Numbered from the stretch's first letter, positions 17,297 to 26,459 are shown. The stretch: DNA of 64,000 bases from Ralstonia mannitolilytica (GCF_905397375.1 NZ_CAJPVG010000016.1:9958-73957); one strand, 5' to 3'. Made by a program: numbers and translations. The notes: generated by a model from the letters alone, not told the origin.

Positions 17297-18586
17297 TTAG
17301 TCTGCCTTCACCCCGCGGCGATACTGGATCGCCTCGCCCACGTGGTCTGCGTCGATCTGCTCGTCGCCTGTGAGATCGGCGATGGTGCGGGCGAGCTTCA
17401 GTACCCGGGCGTACGCGCGGGCAGACCACGAAAAGCGTGTCATCGCATGCCGCAGCAGGCCGTCTGCTGCATCGGTGCGAGCGCAGTAGAGGTCGATCTC
17501 ATGGCCGGCCAGTAGCGCATTGCGTTTGCCCTGCCGCGCAAGCTGCCGGGCATGGGCGGCCGACACGCGCTGGGCCACACTCGCGGTCGGCTCGCCGGGC
17601 GGGCCATCGAGCAGTTCTTCCTGCGACGGCGTCGGCACCTCGATCTGCACGTCGATGCGATCGAGCAGCGGCCCGGAAATGCGTGCCTGGTACCGCTCGA
17701 CCTGATCGGGCGTGCAGCGGCACGCGCGCAACGGATGCCCGCGGTAGCCGCACGGGCACGGGTTCATCGCGGCAATCAGCTGGAAGCTGGCAGGGAAGTC
17801 GGTCTGATGCGCCGCGCGCGAGATCGTGATGTGGCCGGTCTCCAGCGGCTCGCGCAGGACTTCGAGCACGCGGCGCTCGAACTCGGGCAGCTCGTCGAGG
17901 AACAACACGCCCTGGTGGGCCAGCGAGATCTCGCCCGGCCTCGGCGTGTTGCCGCCGCCGACCATCGCCACCGCCGAGGCGGTGTGATGCGGCGCGCGGA
18001 ATGGCCGGACCTTCCAGCGTTTGGCGTCGAAGCCGCGCGTGGTCAGGCTCATCACGGCGGCGGCGGAGAGCGCTTCATCGTCGCTCATGTCCGGCAGCAG
18101 GCCGGGAAAGCGCTGCGCGAGCATCGACTTGCCCGTGCCCGGCGGGCCGATCATCAGCATCGAATGGCCGCCCGCTGCAGCGACCTCCAGCGCACGGCGG
18201 GCCTGCGGCTGGCCGCGTACGTCGGCGAGGTCTGGGTAGCGCACATCGACATCCACAGCGGCCGGCACGGCTGGCACCAGCTTGCGGTCCGGCGCGCTCA
18301 GGTGGTCGCACACCTCGATGAGCGTGCGCGCAGGCAGCACCTTGGTGCCGCGCACGAGTGCGGCTTCAGCAGCGTTTTCGGCAGGCAGCACGAAGGCGCG
18401 GGCAAGCGGCGCCTCGCCGTCAGCCGCGGCGGGGTGGCGTGACAGCGCATACGCCATCGCCAAGGCGCCTCGGATCGGCCGCAGGTCGCCAGACAGCGAC
18501 AGCTCGCCCGCAAACTCGTGCGCATCGAGGTGCGTGTGCGGAATCTGCCGGCTCGCGGCGAGGATGCCCAGCGCGATTGCCAGGTC
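17297..18586 (-). pseudogene. comM: comM, 3' part (interrupted by integrated element)
   Basis: This piece carries codons 82 to the stop of comM. ComM is a hexameric AAA+ helicase that extends branch migration during natural transformation. The fragment begins in frame with DLAIALGILAASRQIPHTH and keeps Walker A GPPGTGKS, Walker B GVLFLDELPEF and the zinc-like NPCPCGYRGHPLRACRC segment. No start codon exists before the break; an internal ATG at 18463 would lack the Lon-protease-like N-terminal domain. The 5' part is at 27311-27553, and the two sum to exactly 510 codons plus stop. Confidence 0.95.
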
Positions 18587-18602
18587 AAGTATTTAGGCGC
18601 GT

Positions 18603-18617
18603 TCCTAACAGTTAGGA
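18603..18617. repeat. Left-end 15-bp palindrome of the element
   Basis: TCCTAACAGTTAGGA is a perfect palindrome around a central A. The same sequence, also followed by C, occurs near the right end. It is a likely recombinase or accessory-protein binding site. Confidence 0.85.
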
Positions 18618-18648
18618 CTCGGGCCAAGAATTTTTGCGCGCTGGAACC

Positions 18649-19053
18649 TCATTTCTTGGCACGTCCCATATCCACGACATTGCTACCCTGCAACCTGGCC
18701 TTCAGCTCCGCAATCTCATCGAGCAACATGTCATTAATTGTGGCCAACTTCCTGACCTCCTCCTCGCATTCGGTTATCACCCTGCGGGCTTCAACATTCT
18801 TTTGGAGCGCATGTTCCAGCTGCGATTGCTTCCGGCCAGCGGCTGCTGAGGTAGCGGAACCGTTCCTGCTCCTTATCTGCTCAGCAATGTCGGGATAGTG
18901 GACATGAATAAGGGTGTGCGAGACACCCACCTCTGCGGCAACAGCAGCAATGCTGAGGCCGCGTGGATTTGTTTTCGCTCGCCCGTGTTCTATACGAAGA
19001 ATGGCAAGCTCAAATTCCTTCCGGCGTACCTGGGCGCTTTTCCTCGTGGTCAT
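18649..19053 (-). CDS. Small HTH/coiled-coil accessory protein (Tn554 TnpC-like)
   Basis: Encodes 134 residues. The N-terminal half has a helix-turn-helix-like segment (LSIAAVAAEVGVSHTLIHVHYP). The C-terminal half is a charged coiled coil (LEHALQKNVEARRVITECEEEV to IAELKARLQ). Size, position after the recombinases and this architecture resemble TnpC of Tn554, a protein that helps set insertion frequency and orientation. It lies closest to the left end of the element, 21 bases downstream of the third recombinase, probably in one operon with the trio. Direct DNA binding is inferred only. Confidence 0.7.
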   Translation of the reverse strand: MTTRKSAQVRRKEFELAILRIEHGRAKTNPRGLSIAAVAAEVGVSHTLIHVHYPDIAEQIRSRNGSATSAAAGRKQSQLEHALQKNVEARRVITECEEEVRKLATINDMLLDEIAELKARLQGSNVVDMGRAKK

Positions 19054-19074
19054 TCGCGTCGCCCCCGTCTAAAG

Positions 19075-20931
19075 CTAGCCAAGCTGGGCTAGTACGTCTT
19101 CGCAGCGTGCAACGTCCCTTTGCACTCTAGCGACACCTCCTGGTCCGATGTCAGTTAGTGTTCCCAACTCATTGAGATGAGCCAGGAGACCGGAGTAGAA
19201 CACTCTATGTTCCTTCCCAACCACGCCGTTTTCGCAACCAGCACCGCACCGCGTTTTGTCGAAATTGTTCCCTACGCATAGATGGTCCGCCGTACACCAG
19301 GCGTGACCATTGCTTCGAATCGCTGTGCTTGTTGCGATGGACCGCACCATGTCGGCGCGAGACTTGAACATGGTCACGGCCTCATCACTCTGGCGCCATG
19401 CGACCAGGTTTTTGCCGTAGCCACCAGTAAGCGGTTCGGAAGGGTTGAGCCAACTATCGACCACCACGAACTTTATATCGTCCAGCTCGTCTCTTATTTC
19501 AAGAAATAGAGACATATCCTGCGATTCGTTCAAGGCATAGCCTAAGGTCATCATTATTGACCAGTGCTTAAAATGCTCACGAAGATAACGAAGGTCGCCA
19601 AATTTGCTGTGTGCAACGTAGTTGGCGAACTTTCTGCGGAACTGATGAGTTGTGGGAATCCAACTTAAACCACATGATTCAGCGAATTCACGCAAGTCAT
19701 TGTTGAAGGCTTGCGTGGCCAGAGTGCGAACCAGGTTACCATTTCGAGTGTCAGCTCCGAGAAATAGCGATTCAGCATGTTCCCTTGCTTCAGCGATGCG
19801 AGAGTCCATCTCGTCGAGAGCGTGGTAACTCTGTATCTCAGCACGTATTCTCTCCTGATAGGGTGCAGCCCATTGTTCCAGAACTCGGATTGCCGTGATT
19901 GCTGCTTCGGGGACCATCCACTCGGTTAGCCCTTCGTAAGTCTTATTTGATTCGGACCGGAGCCACCAATACCGTTCGCCATCATCCCCGACCGTGGAGT
20001 AGTAGGCTCCCGTCTTGAGGTTTGCCAACTCATGTACACGGCAACCGCTTAAGCTCGCGATAATTATGTAGCACGCGATGCGTATATCTTTGAGTTGAAG
20101 CTTAAAATCCATAAATGTGCCACTGAATCCCGCATTGCTTAGTGCTGGGGTTTTCAGCATAGTGAGATATTTCTTTGTCGGTTGCTTTTTGTTTTTAGCG
20201 TGAACAGTGTCGAGGTTGGACCTAATTCTCAAAAGTCGTGCCGCATCCGTGACGACGCCCCAAGCCTTATTGAAGAGTGCTGTGAACACGTCGTCAGGCA
20301 TCAGTGGGGTGCGACGGGTTGGCTCACCGATTTTTTTCTTCTTGAGTTTCACGTCAACATTGCTGGAATACGTAGTGAGAGGCGAAGGCGTCGGGTCATC
20401 TGTGAATTGAGATAGGTCGCAGATAGCTCTAGCGGTTTTTATCTGCTTATCGACTGTTCGGCGGGAGTATGGTTTGCCGGTAGCCTTATTCTTTTTGGTT
20501 TCGATTTTTCGGAAATAATTTGCTAGAGCCAAGTCAGTAACGCTGGACAGGCTTGTAATTTTGATTTTCGCAAGATATTCGAAGAATGATTTTGCGTGGC
20601 GGAAAAACTGCACAATGGTGGCGCACGCAGGGGCTCTGCCACTGCCAATTGCGCCGCGTCTTATGTATCTATAGAGGATAGCTTTCGCCGTTTGTCGATA
20701 CGCTTCGGGGAGGGATGTGAAGTCAATTTTGGTATCTGATTTTCTTGTATTTCTGCGTGCGAGGGTAATCCACCATACATCGTCTCCGTAGCGGCTGATA
20801 ATTTGCACTAGACCTTCGGTCACCCGTAGGGAGATTATTAATTTATCTCTATCGGATTTCCTGAGTCCCGCCGTTCGATTGGGTTGGGATGCGAAGTCAT
20901 CAAACACCCCGTTTGGTGTGATGGGTTTCAT
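19075..20931 (-). CDS. Tyrosine recombinase, third of the trio (618 aa)
   Basis: Encodes 618 residues, unusually long for a tyrosine recombinase. Catalytic-type motifs are present: first Arg in SLSGCRVHELANL, the H-x-x-R-type box THQFRRKF, and KHWSIMMTLGYAL with the candidate nucleophile Tyr. A C-terminal Cys-rich segment (CTADHLCVGNNFDKTRCGAGC) looks like a zinc site. Its ATG overlaps the stop of the preceding recombinase by four bases (ATGA), a sign of translational coupling. It resembles Tn554 TnpB in size. Base composition is well below that of the chromosome. Confidence 0.88.
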   Translation of the reverse strand: MKPITPNGVFDDFASQPNRTAGLRKSDRDKLIISLRVTEGLVQIISRYGDDVWWITLARRNTRKSDTKIDFTSLPEAYRQTAKAILYRYIRRGAIGSGRAPACATIVQFFRHAKSFFEYLAKIKITSLSSVTDLALANYFRKIETKKNKATGKPYSRRTVDKQIKTARAICDLSQFTDDPTPSPLTTYSSNVDVKLKKKKIGEPTRRTPLMPDDVFTALFNKAWGVVTDAARLLRIRSNLDTVHAKNKKQPTKKYLTMLKTPALSNAGFSGTFMDFKLQLKDIRIACYIIIASLSGCRVHELANLKTGAYYSTVGDDGERYWWLRSESNKTYEGLTEWMVPEAAITAIRVLEQWAAPYQERIRAEIQSYHALDEMDSRIAEAREHAESLFLGADTRNGNLVRTLATQAFNNDLREFAESCGLSWIPTTHQFRRKFANYVAHSKFGDLRYLREHFKHWSIMMTLGYALNESQDMSLFLEIRDELDDIKFVVVDSWLNPSEPLTGGYGKNLVAWRQSDEAVTMFKSRADMVRSIATSTAIRSNGHAWCTADHLCVGNNFDKTRCGAGCENGVVGKEHRVFYSGLLAHLNELGTLTDIGPGGVARVQRDVARCEDVLAQLG

Positions 20932-22616
20932 TGTGTTGATATTTGATTGATGTTTTGGATAACTAAATCGTGCTTCCAGAATGGATGCGGATTTTCCCTG
21001 GCTAGATTCTTGGCTTCGTTGACGGCCTTTATGGGGAATAGTTTCTTGGAAATTCCGTGGCTTATTATGTCCCGGTCAATTAGCCGAACTATATGTGAAA
21101 GAGACTTTCTCCATTGTCGAGCGTCCATTCGCGCGCGCTCTTCGTAGATACGCCAATAGAAGCTGAAAAGTCTGTGCAAATCATCCGCGGTCACTACGTA
21201 ATTTTTGCATCGCACACAGTTGAGAAAATTCATGCAGACTTCTTTGCCATTCTTGGGGGCATACTGTCCATCTTTTACGTCGGTGCAGCCACCGATAGGA
21301 GTCCGTTTTGTTGAACCTAGGGTATCGGTCGTCAACTCGTGTGTAAGCACAATTCCTAGGAATCGCCAGTTCTTCTTTGCATCCTCTCCAGGCCTAAGAT
21401 AGTTAATGTCGGTCACTGCAATGCTGCTTCCGGACGCCGTCGCTGTGGCCGCAACATCACCATCCAGGATTTCATATATTCTGTTAATGAAAGTTTTCCG
21501 AAGCCGTCCTACGTTCAGTCTTAATGGCTTTCCATCGCTGTTTACTAGCTTGTAGATATTTACTAGGCGGCGGATGGCGATGGCGAGAGTGCTTGGTGTT
21601 AAAGCGCTAATATCGCCAGCTCTGACAAAATTGGTTGTTGTTCGCACTCGATAGAGCCAGACTCTATTTCGGAAATGCGCGGGTGATTTGGCCCGCAAGG
21701 ACGCGGATAGCTCGATTACTCTGCGGACGAGTTTTGCCACTGTTGGCCGCACCGCTGGTAGCGAATCCACGATGTGACCGTCGGTGCTGCCATCCTGGAC
21801 AACAATCCCCCGTGTGGAATGTCCGCGGCGCTTAAAGAGGGTCAGAAATGACATGCCGGACTTCGGATGCGGTCTTAAGCAATCAGGTGTCATTTCTAAC
21901 AGTGGCGTGGTGTTTGCCCCTGTGTGCAGCGCGATGATTAGATATGCATAGGCCAATACATCGCTGGTTGGTTCAGCTGAGCTATCGAATATTGGCATAA
22001 CCGCAGTTCTTAGCGCGACTGCGACAGAGGCTCGTTCAGCCTTTGTTAAAGGTTTTTCGCCCTTATTGCCTTTGTGGCTGCCGGGGAATGGGTTGCGAGG
22101 AAAAGTGGATTCGTCGCCGCCAATAACTTCCTTGATGAAGCCACGGCGACATAGTTCCTTCAGAACTGGCTTGGTTGCGGTATATTGGTTTTTTTGGAAA
22201 GTTTCAGAGCCACCGTTACTTTTAATGCAACCAATATACCCGTCGATGACATCTCTATTGATGTCATCGAGTGCGAGGTCACGATTCAGCGCAAGGCTCA
22301 ATGTGCAGAGATAGTCGAGGAAGTGACGTAATCCAGTTTTGCAGTAAGCTATGACGGTTGATGTTTCAACTTCGCTATCTTGGCCAGCAAGGAATCGTTC
22401 AATCTGCTTTTGACAAGCGTATGTGATTATATCGATTCCAACGCCATACCAACCGGTGAATGCAAAGGTGCGATAGCGAGAGCCGGCTGGGAACTCAACT
22501 ATTGTGTTTTGGACCTCCAGTGCTTCCGGAGGTATCTTGATGATTTCATCGGTTATTTCGTACTGTAAAACCGGTATCGATAGGTCTGTTTTTTTGAATT
22601 GTTTCCGTCTTATCAT
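20928..22616 (-). CDS. Tyrosine recombinase-like protein, second of the trio (562 aa)
   Basis: Encodes 562 residues of phage-integrase-like fold. The position of the first catalytic Arg reads LHTGANTTPLLEM, without the Arg of the usual G-x-R-x-x-E-L. The second box reads NVGRLRKTF, keeping an Arg, and a Tyr is available in TDINYLRP. A C-terminal Cys-rich motif CMNFLNCVRCKNYV may bind metal. The start is the ATG that overlaps the stop of the upstream recombinase as ATGA; a GTG five codons earlier is less likely. It may be a structural or partly inactive partner in a multi-recombinase complex. Confidence 0.85.
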   Translation of the reverse strand: MIRRKQFKKTDLSIPVLQYEITDEIIKIPPEALEVQNTIVEFPAGSRYRTFAFTGWYGVGIDIITYACQKQIERFLAGQDSEVETSTVIAYCKTGLRHFLDYLCTLSLALNRDLALDDINRDVIDGYIGCIKSNGGSETFQKNQYTATKPVLKELCRRGFIKEVIGGDESTFPRNPFPGSHKGNKGEKPLTKAERASVAVALRTAVMPIFDSSAEPTSDVLAYAYLIIALHTGANTTPLLEMTPDCLRPHPKSGMSFLTLFKRRGHSTRGIVVQDGSTDGHIVDSLPAVRPTVAKLVRRVIELSASLRAKSPAHFRNRVWLYRVRTTTNFVRAGDISALTPSTLAIAIRRLVNIYKLVNSDGKPLRLNVGRLRKTFINRIYEILDGDVAATATASGSSIAVTDINYLRPGEDAKKNWRFLGIVLTHELTTDTLGSTKRTPIGGCTDVKDGQYAPKNGKEVCMNFLNCVRCKNYVVTADDLHRLFSFYWRIYEERARMDARQWRKSLSHIVRLIDRDIISHGISKKLFPIKAVNEAKNLARENPHPFWKHDLVIQNINQISTQ

Positions 22617-23770
22617 GGTGTCATCGACCACGCTTCAGATTCGAGTTCTCTGTCATATTCAATGATTGCCGAGATTGCCAGCTCGTTAGAGCAGTGCAGG
22701 TATATCTCTGTGCTTCTGAGCGACTTGTGGCCGAGTTGACTTTTTAGAAAGATTAACGGTTCAATGCCCGATGATTTGCGGGCGCGTTGAAGGCTTGACA
22801 GCGTATGGGTTGCGTATGTGTGTCTCAGAATGTGGGGGTGGGCTTGAACGTCAGCACGGCGACCAAGTTCGCAAACTATTGGTCCAATCCCCTTGCCATC
22901 GGCGGCGTACGGTTTCCCGTCCTGGTTGAGCAACAGGGGGAGTTGCGGCTCATTGTTGAGAGAGGAGCGTTCACCTCGGTAGTGGATTGCATACCGGTGG
23001 AGGTATCTCATCAAGTTTCGCGACACCACTAAATCGCGCGGCGTTGAGCCCTTCGTTCGCATGCCGGAGCCATCTTCGGGGTCAAGGTGGAGCGTAACGT
23101 TGGGTTCGGTGGTTCCAAGGTTGTCTGGGTCAACTACGTAAGACAGAGGAAATGTCGCGAGCTCCAGGCGACGTAGACCGGTCCGGAGCGCGAGGTTCAC
23201 TAATGCGTGATGGTGGGGATTGTCAGCTGCCCGGAGAAGGCGCCGCGCCTGGTCAAGAGTCAAGTAGCGGACAAGTGTCTTGTGCTTCTTAGGCATGACA
23301 GACGGAACTTGTACTTCACCGCCTGAGCGGTCAATGTGCGCCAGGAATTCCGCGCTTTTGCCGATGCGTCGGAGTTCGTATGCATAAGGCAAAGCGTCCA
23401 CCCATTGCTTCCGCACTGCATACTTGTAGAACTCACAGACATACACAAGGCGTTGTCTGACCGTGTTCCGAGCCAGATGGCATTCTTTAAAGGAATAGTC
23501 TCGATAGGCAGCGACGAGATTCTTTTGCTCGCCTCGCTTGACGTCATCCCACTGGAGGCCGTTCGCCTCTAAGAAACCGAAGTAGTCGTAGAGCGCTCGA
23601 GCTATCGCCTCCCACGACCTCTCTGATTCGATGGTGCCTCTCAGTAGATAGACGCGCAGGAATTCGTTGACAGGCTCGCAACTCCGCATGTCCTTCCAGA
23701 GCAATATCGGGAATCCCGGTCGCCTCACGCCCGCAATGGTGAAGTCGCTTGTCGATGAAGTGAGTCGCAT
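22613..23770 (-). CDS. Tyrosine recombinase, first of the trio (385 aa)
   Basis: Encodes 385 residues with the full catalytic set: Arg in ALRTGLRRLELATF, H-x-x-R in HILRHTYATHTL, His in LGHKSLRSTE and Tyr in IYLHCSN. A SAM-like N-terminal core-binding domain precedes it. This is the most canonical of the three and the best candidate for the strand-exchange enzyme. The start at 23770 is set by GGAGGT seven bases upstream; 13 further in-frame codons lack a site. It heads the recombinase operon, whose three members overlap by four bases each. Confidence 0.92.
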   Translation of the reverse strand: MRLTSSTSDFTIAGVRRPGFPILLWKDMRSCEPVNEFLRVYLLRGTIESERSWEAIARALYDYFGFLEANGLQWDDVKRGEQKNLVAAYRDYSFKECHLARNTVRQRLVYVCEFYKYAVRKQWVDALPYAYELRRIGKSAEFLAHIDRSGGEVQVPSVMPKKHKTLVRYLTLDQARRLLRAADNPHHHALVNLALRTGLRRLELATFPLSYVVDPDNLGTTEPNVTLHLDPEDGSGMRTKGSTPRDLVVSRNLMRYLHRYAIHYRGERSSLNNEPQLPLLLNQDGKPYAADGKGIGPIVCELGRRADVQAHPHILRHTYATHTLSSLQRARKSSGIEPLIFLKSQLGHKSLRSTEIYLHCSNELAISAIIEYDRELESEAWSMTP

Positions 23771-23891
23771 CTGTCGGACCTCCGATGTTGTGGCGCCACC
23801 GCCAACCATGGCAGACCAGTCGAGTGCATCCGTGGCGACTCTAAGCTCGGTGAGGCTTCTTCGCGAAACGCGAATAAGGTGCTGCTCGTCA

Positions 23892-23910
23892 CACCATGTG
23901 TTCTATGGTG
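23892..23910. promoter_or_regulatory. Inverted repeat upstream of the recombinase operon
   Basis: CACCAT (23892-23897) and ATGGTG (23905-23910) are separated by seven bases, in the 268-base gap between the Fic-like gene and the recombinase trio. It is a candidate operator for the recombinase promoter. No clear -10/-35 pair was identified. Confidence 0.4.
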
Positions 23911-24038
23911 CGCTCGGTTACAATTTTTTTTCGTAGTTGGCGGACCCCGAAGGAGGCGCGTCGCTTGTCGTAGGCCGTCCGTCGGAGGTCTGTAGAGCAG
24001 GCTAACAATGTCTTTCAAGCGCTGCACCATTCTCTGCC

Positions 24039-25001
24039 TCAAGTATCTCGGGCCGCTGCGCTTTTCGCCATGGAGCGCTGATAGGTCCATGAGAGCAGGT
24101 TGGCGGCAAGCGTGGCATCCCGGAGCTCATATACCGCAAGCATGGCACGCGCATAGTCGTCTCTGGTGACATCCTGAAACGTCAGCGGAGCGCAGTTGTG
24201 AAGCAGCAACGGGATATTTGCTGCGAGGCGGCTGGTTAGTTCGTTGCCACTCTCGAACGGCTGCAGGTAGGCCAGTTGAATCCACAGAAACAAGGCAGCT
24301 TCGACTGGGTTCTCGATGCGGGCCGCTTTATCCACGATGGAGTCCAGCATCGCCTTGATGACGTCAGGCTCCTGCATTGGCGAGTAGAGCGTGCCGGCAA
24401 TGCCGAGCGGACCGTTGCGGATGGCGCCAAGTGAGCTGCTATCTGGAACCAAGTCCTGCATGAGAATCGCGTGCAGGTTTTGGACGGCTAGGCTGGAGAG
24501 CGGCTCCTTCGGAGGGCAATCGATAAGAAAGTCGACAGCTGCTTTGTGGTTGAGCAACATCACGGTGACTACGTTGCAACGTACGGAGCCGCCATTGAGC
24601 AGTTCCTCGGCTGCGTGCAGGCTGTAGCGGTTACCCTGCAAGCGGGATGTGTTCCAAGCCAGGTTGACGAGCGATTGCGCGAAACCATCACGCGCCTCGA
24701 TGCCCGCAGGCTGCGCCTCGCGCCGGCGGCCTAGACGACAAAGCGCCTGGGCCATGTCGGGTGGCATCAGCCACGACTCATTGGGAACGTAATGGTCGAC
24801 AAACTCGCGCTGGTACGAGGCGGGGCCTCGTGCTGCCAGCGGAAGGTCGAGTCGGCGAACAAGCTCAATTCCTGTTGGCGACCATGTCGGGTGTTGCGTC
24901 GAGCCAGCTTCGGGAGTCCTCATTGTCGGCCTGTATGAACTACTCGTTACGGTGAAATCTTCATTCCGTTCCTTGCTCAGCGTCACCGACAATGGCGCCA
25001 C
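24039..25001 (-). CDS. Fic-fold protein with non-canonical active site
   Basis: Encodes up to 320 residues. Fic proteins transfer AMP or related groups to target side chains using HPFxxGN(G/K)R. Here the motif reads LQPFESGNELTSR: the catalytic His is Gln and the GNGR turn is changed. The inhibitory helix, normally (S/T)xxxE(G/N), reads NTSRLQGNRYS, with Glu replaced by Gln. The fold is otherwise typical (SLVNLAWNTSRL, NLHAILMQDLVPD, SRLAANIPLLL). Related proteins with QPF in place of HPF exist, so this is a variant subfamily rather than decay. The GTG start overlaps the upstream XRE gene by 41 bases; ATG 24923 is an alternative. Confidence 0.78.
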   Translation of the reverse strand: MAPLSVTLSKERNEDFTVTSSSYRPTMRTPEAGSTQHPTWSPTGIELVRRLDLPLAARGPASYQREFVDHYVPNESWLMPPDMAQALCRLGRRREAQPAGIEARDGFAQSLVNLAWNTSRLQGNRYSLHAAEELLNGGSVRCNVVTVMLLNHKAAVDFLIDCPPKEPLSSLAVQNLHAILMQDLVPDSSSLGAIRNGPLGIAGTLYSPMQEPDVIKAMLDSIVDKAARIENPVEAALFLWIQLAYLQPFESGNELTSRLAANIPLLLHNCAPLTFQDVTRDDYARAMLAVYELRDATLAANLLSWTYQRSMAKSAAARDT

Positions 25002-25317
25002 GAGCGCTGCTTTTCATCTTCCTGGGCTTACTCGCACGCTGTCTGGGCATCGCTTGGCGCGTAAGCATCAATGGGTTGATGGTGGGGACAGGCGCAATCA
25101 CGTCGAGCCATCCTTCGCGCCCCAAGGACTTGAGCACGCGGCATAGCGTGTGCAATGACGAACCATTGCCCGTCTCAAGGTTTCGAAGAGCTCGCACGCT
25201 GATGCCGGCGCGTTCGGACAGAGTCGCTTGGTCAATATTGCGGTGAATTCGGTAGGTCCTGAGATAGCCGCCTATCTCGGCCTCCATCTCCTTCGGGGTG
25301 AGGTGCCTGCGGGCCAT
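24961..25317 (-). CDS. XRE-family helix-turn-helix protein paired with Fic-like gene
   Basis: Encodes 118 residues. The helix-turn-helix is clear (IGGYLRTYRIHRNIDQATLSERAGISVRALRNLE as a whole; recognition helix SVRALRNLE). The tail (TINPLMLTRQAMPRQRASKPRK) matches those of HipB-like antitoxin regulators. It overlaps or abuts the Fic-like gene, the usual order for an antitoxin and its toxin. The ATG at 25317 has AGGACGG upstream; one nine codons earlier (25344) is possible. A role as repressor and neutraliser of the Fic-like partner is inference. Confidence 0.8.
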   Translation of the reverse strand: MARRHLTPKEMEAEIGGYLRTYRIHRNIDQATLSERAGISVRALRNLETGNGSSLHTLCRVLKSLGREGWLDVIAPVPTINPLMLTRQAMPRQRASKPRKMKSSARGAIVGDAEQGTE

Positions 25318-25394
25318 GGTCCGTCCTATGCTGACGCTGGCCATGACTGTGCATGTGATGGCGATGGAAAGGCAGCACAGGAAGTCATCGTCGG

Positions 25395-25961
25395 CTATGG
25401 TTGCAAGTCATTTTCCCAATCCTCCAGGTAGCCAGTTACTGACGCCGGATGCGAAAAATCGAGTAAGGTGAAGTACGACCGCCAATGGTTAATGGACTTG
25501 AAGAGCTCTGTGCGTACGCGCGTCATAGTTTCCGGCGTTGCCGCTTCATTCATGTCAGCGTCTGTAGTTTGCCAAAGGCGATGGCTGTACAAGAGGTACT
25601 CAAGGTCCGCGTCTTCCTCGAGGCCATCCACAGAGTAGGCGTAAACCACCTCACCGTCCTGGTCCTCGGGAGTCTGCTTCAGGGCACAACCCTTCTCGAC
25701 CCATTGCAAGCCAAGCGCAACCGCATCCTGTAGGTCATTGGAGAAGTACCAGGTCCCTTCGTGGGAAGAGTCTTCGACTGCGTATATTGGATTGCCAAAG
25801 CGCGTTCGACTGGTCAGGAGTTCATCCGGAGTGCGGCACGTTGCCTTGCCCAAGGCGTGAACCGTTGGCGGAATGTCTGTGACGACCTTTTGCTGCCAGG
25901 CCGCAGGTGTGGATACATGGCCGCAAGGCACAGCGTTGCCTTTCTTCTGACGAGATGACAT
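25395..25961 (-). CDS. Uncharacterised cargo protein (188 aa)
   Basis: Encodes 188 residues, acidic, with no signal peptide or membrane segment. A central part (GTWYFSNDLQDAVALGLQWVEKG) and an aromatic C-terminal half (LYSHRLWQTTDADMN to INHWRSYFTLLDFSHP) suggest a compact globular domain, but no family is recognised. The start is fixed by AGGAGA seven bases upstream of the ATG. It lies 45 bases downstream of the 109-residue gene and 77 bases upstream of the XRE/Fic pair, all on the minus strand, so the four may be one transcription unit. A role in defence or a toxin system is possible but unproven. Confidence 0.65.
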   Translation of the reverse strand: MSSRQKKGNAVPCGHVSTPAAWQQKVVTDIPPTVHALGKATCRTPDELLTSRTRFGNPIYAVEDSSHEGTWYFSNDLQDAVALGLQWVEKGCALKQTPEDQDGEVVYAYSVDGLEEDADLEYLLYSHRLWQTTDADMNEAATPETMTRVRTELFKSINHWRSYFTLLDFSHPASVTGYLEDWENDLQP

Positions 25962-26005
25962 GTGGCTATCTCCTGATGCGTGGCCCCAAACTAGAGGCCC
26001 CACTC

Positions 26006-26335
26006 CTACCATTGCAGCAGAGCCTTAATTCGAAGGATGAGCCAATCCAGTTCTGCGAGCGACACCCATCCCATACGGGCTATTGCGACCCACACCTGCC
26101 CAAGCGCGTCCTCCGCCGAATTACCGGGAAACTTCGCTGCCTCGTCCTGGGCGAACGGAAGTAGCTGCTTAGCTAAAGCCTCGCAGAAGGCCCAGCGGTC
26201 ATACCTCTCCTCAGTCGTCACCCATGCAACGTAGCCGCGCCAAGACAACGTAGCGTCGAATGGGTGTTGCGCGCTCTGGGTCCCAATCGGAAATGAGGGC
26301 TGAGGGAAGTCCTCCGGCACATTGTCCAGACTCAT
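26006..26335 (-). CDS. Uncharacterised Trp-rich cargo protein (109 aa)
   Basis: Encodes 109 residues with six Trp (for example LSWRGYVAWVTTEERYDRWAF and VWVAIARMGWVSLAELDW). It has no signal sequence; the helical C-terminal half is amphipathic. No family is recognised. It is the first gene of the minus-strand cargo set and diverges from the XRE gene at 26537, sharing a 201-base regulatory gap with three inverted repeats. The ribosome site is weak. Coding status is supported by strand agreement, length without stops and neighbour spacing rather than homology. Confidence 0.55.
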   Translation of the reverse strand: MSLDNVPEDFPQPSFPIGTQSAQHPFDATLSWRGYVAWVTTEERYDRWAFCEALAKQLLPFAQDEAAKFPGNSAEDALGQVWVAIARMGWVSLAELDWLILRIKALLQW

Positions 26336-26443
26336 ATCTCGTGCCCTAGCGCTCGGAGTAGGTTCGCCAGGTGCCTTTGCATGCGGAAAGTCAGCGTTTC
26401 GTTACTCATGGCACTTGAACGGGAGGCCGTCGCAAAAAAATGG

Positions 26444-26459
26444 GCACTTTGTCAAGTGC
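26444..26459. promoter_or_regulatory. Inverted repeat GCACTT-N4-AAGTGC
   Basis: Six-base arms separated by TGTC, in the gap between the 109-residue gene and the divergent XRE gene. A further half-site-like GGCACTTGA begins at 26410. It is a candidate operator or promoter element for the minus-strand cargo genes. Confidence 0.4.

Noticed and set aside
18298..18627. Minus-strand open frame of 109 codons crossing the left end of the element
   Set aside because: It is out of frame with the comM remnant and only runs across the junction by chance.
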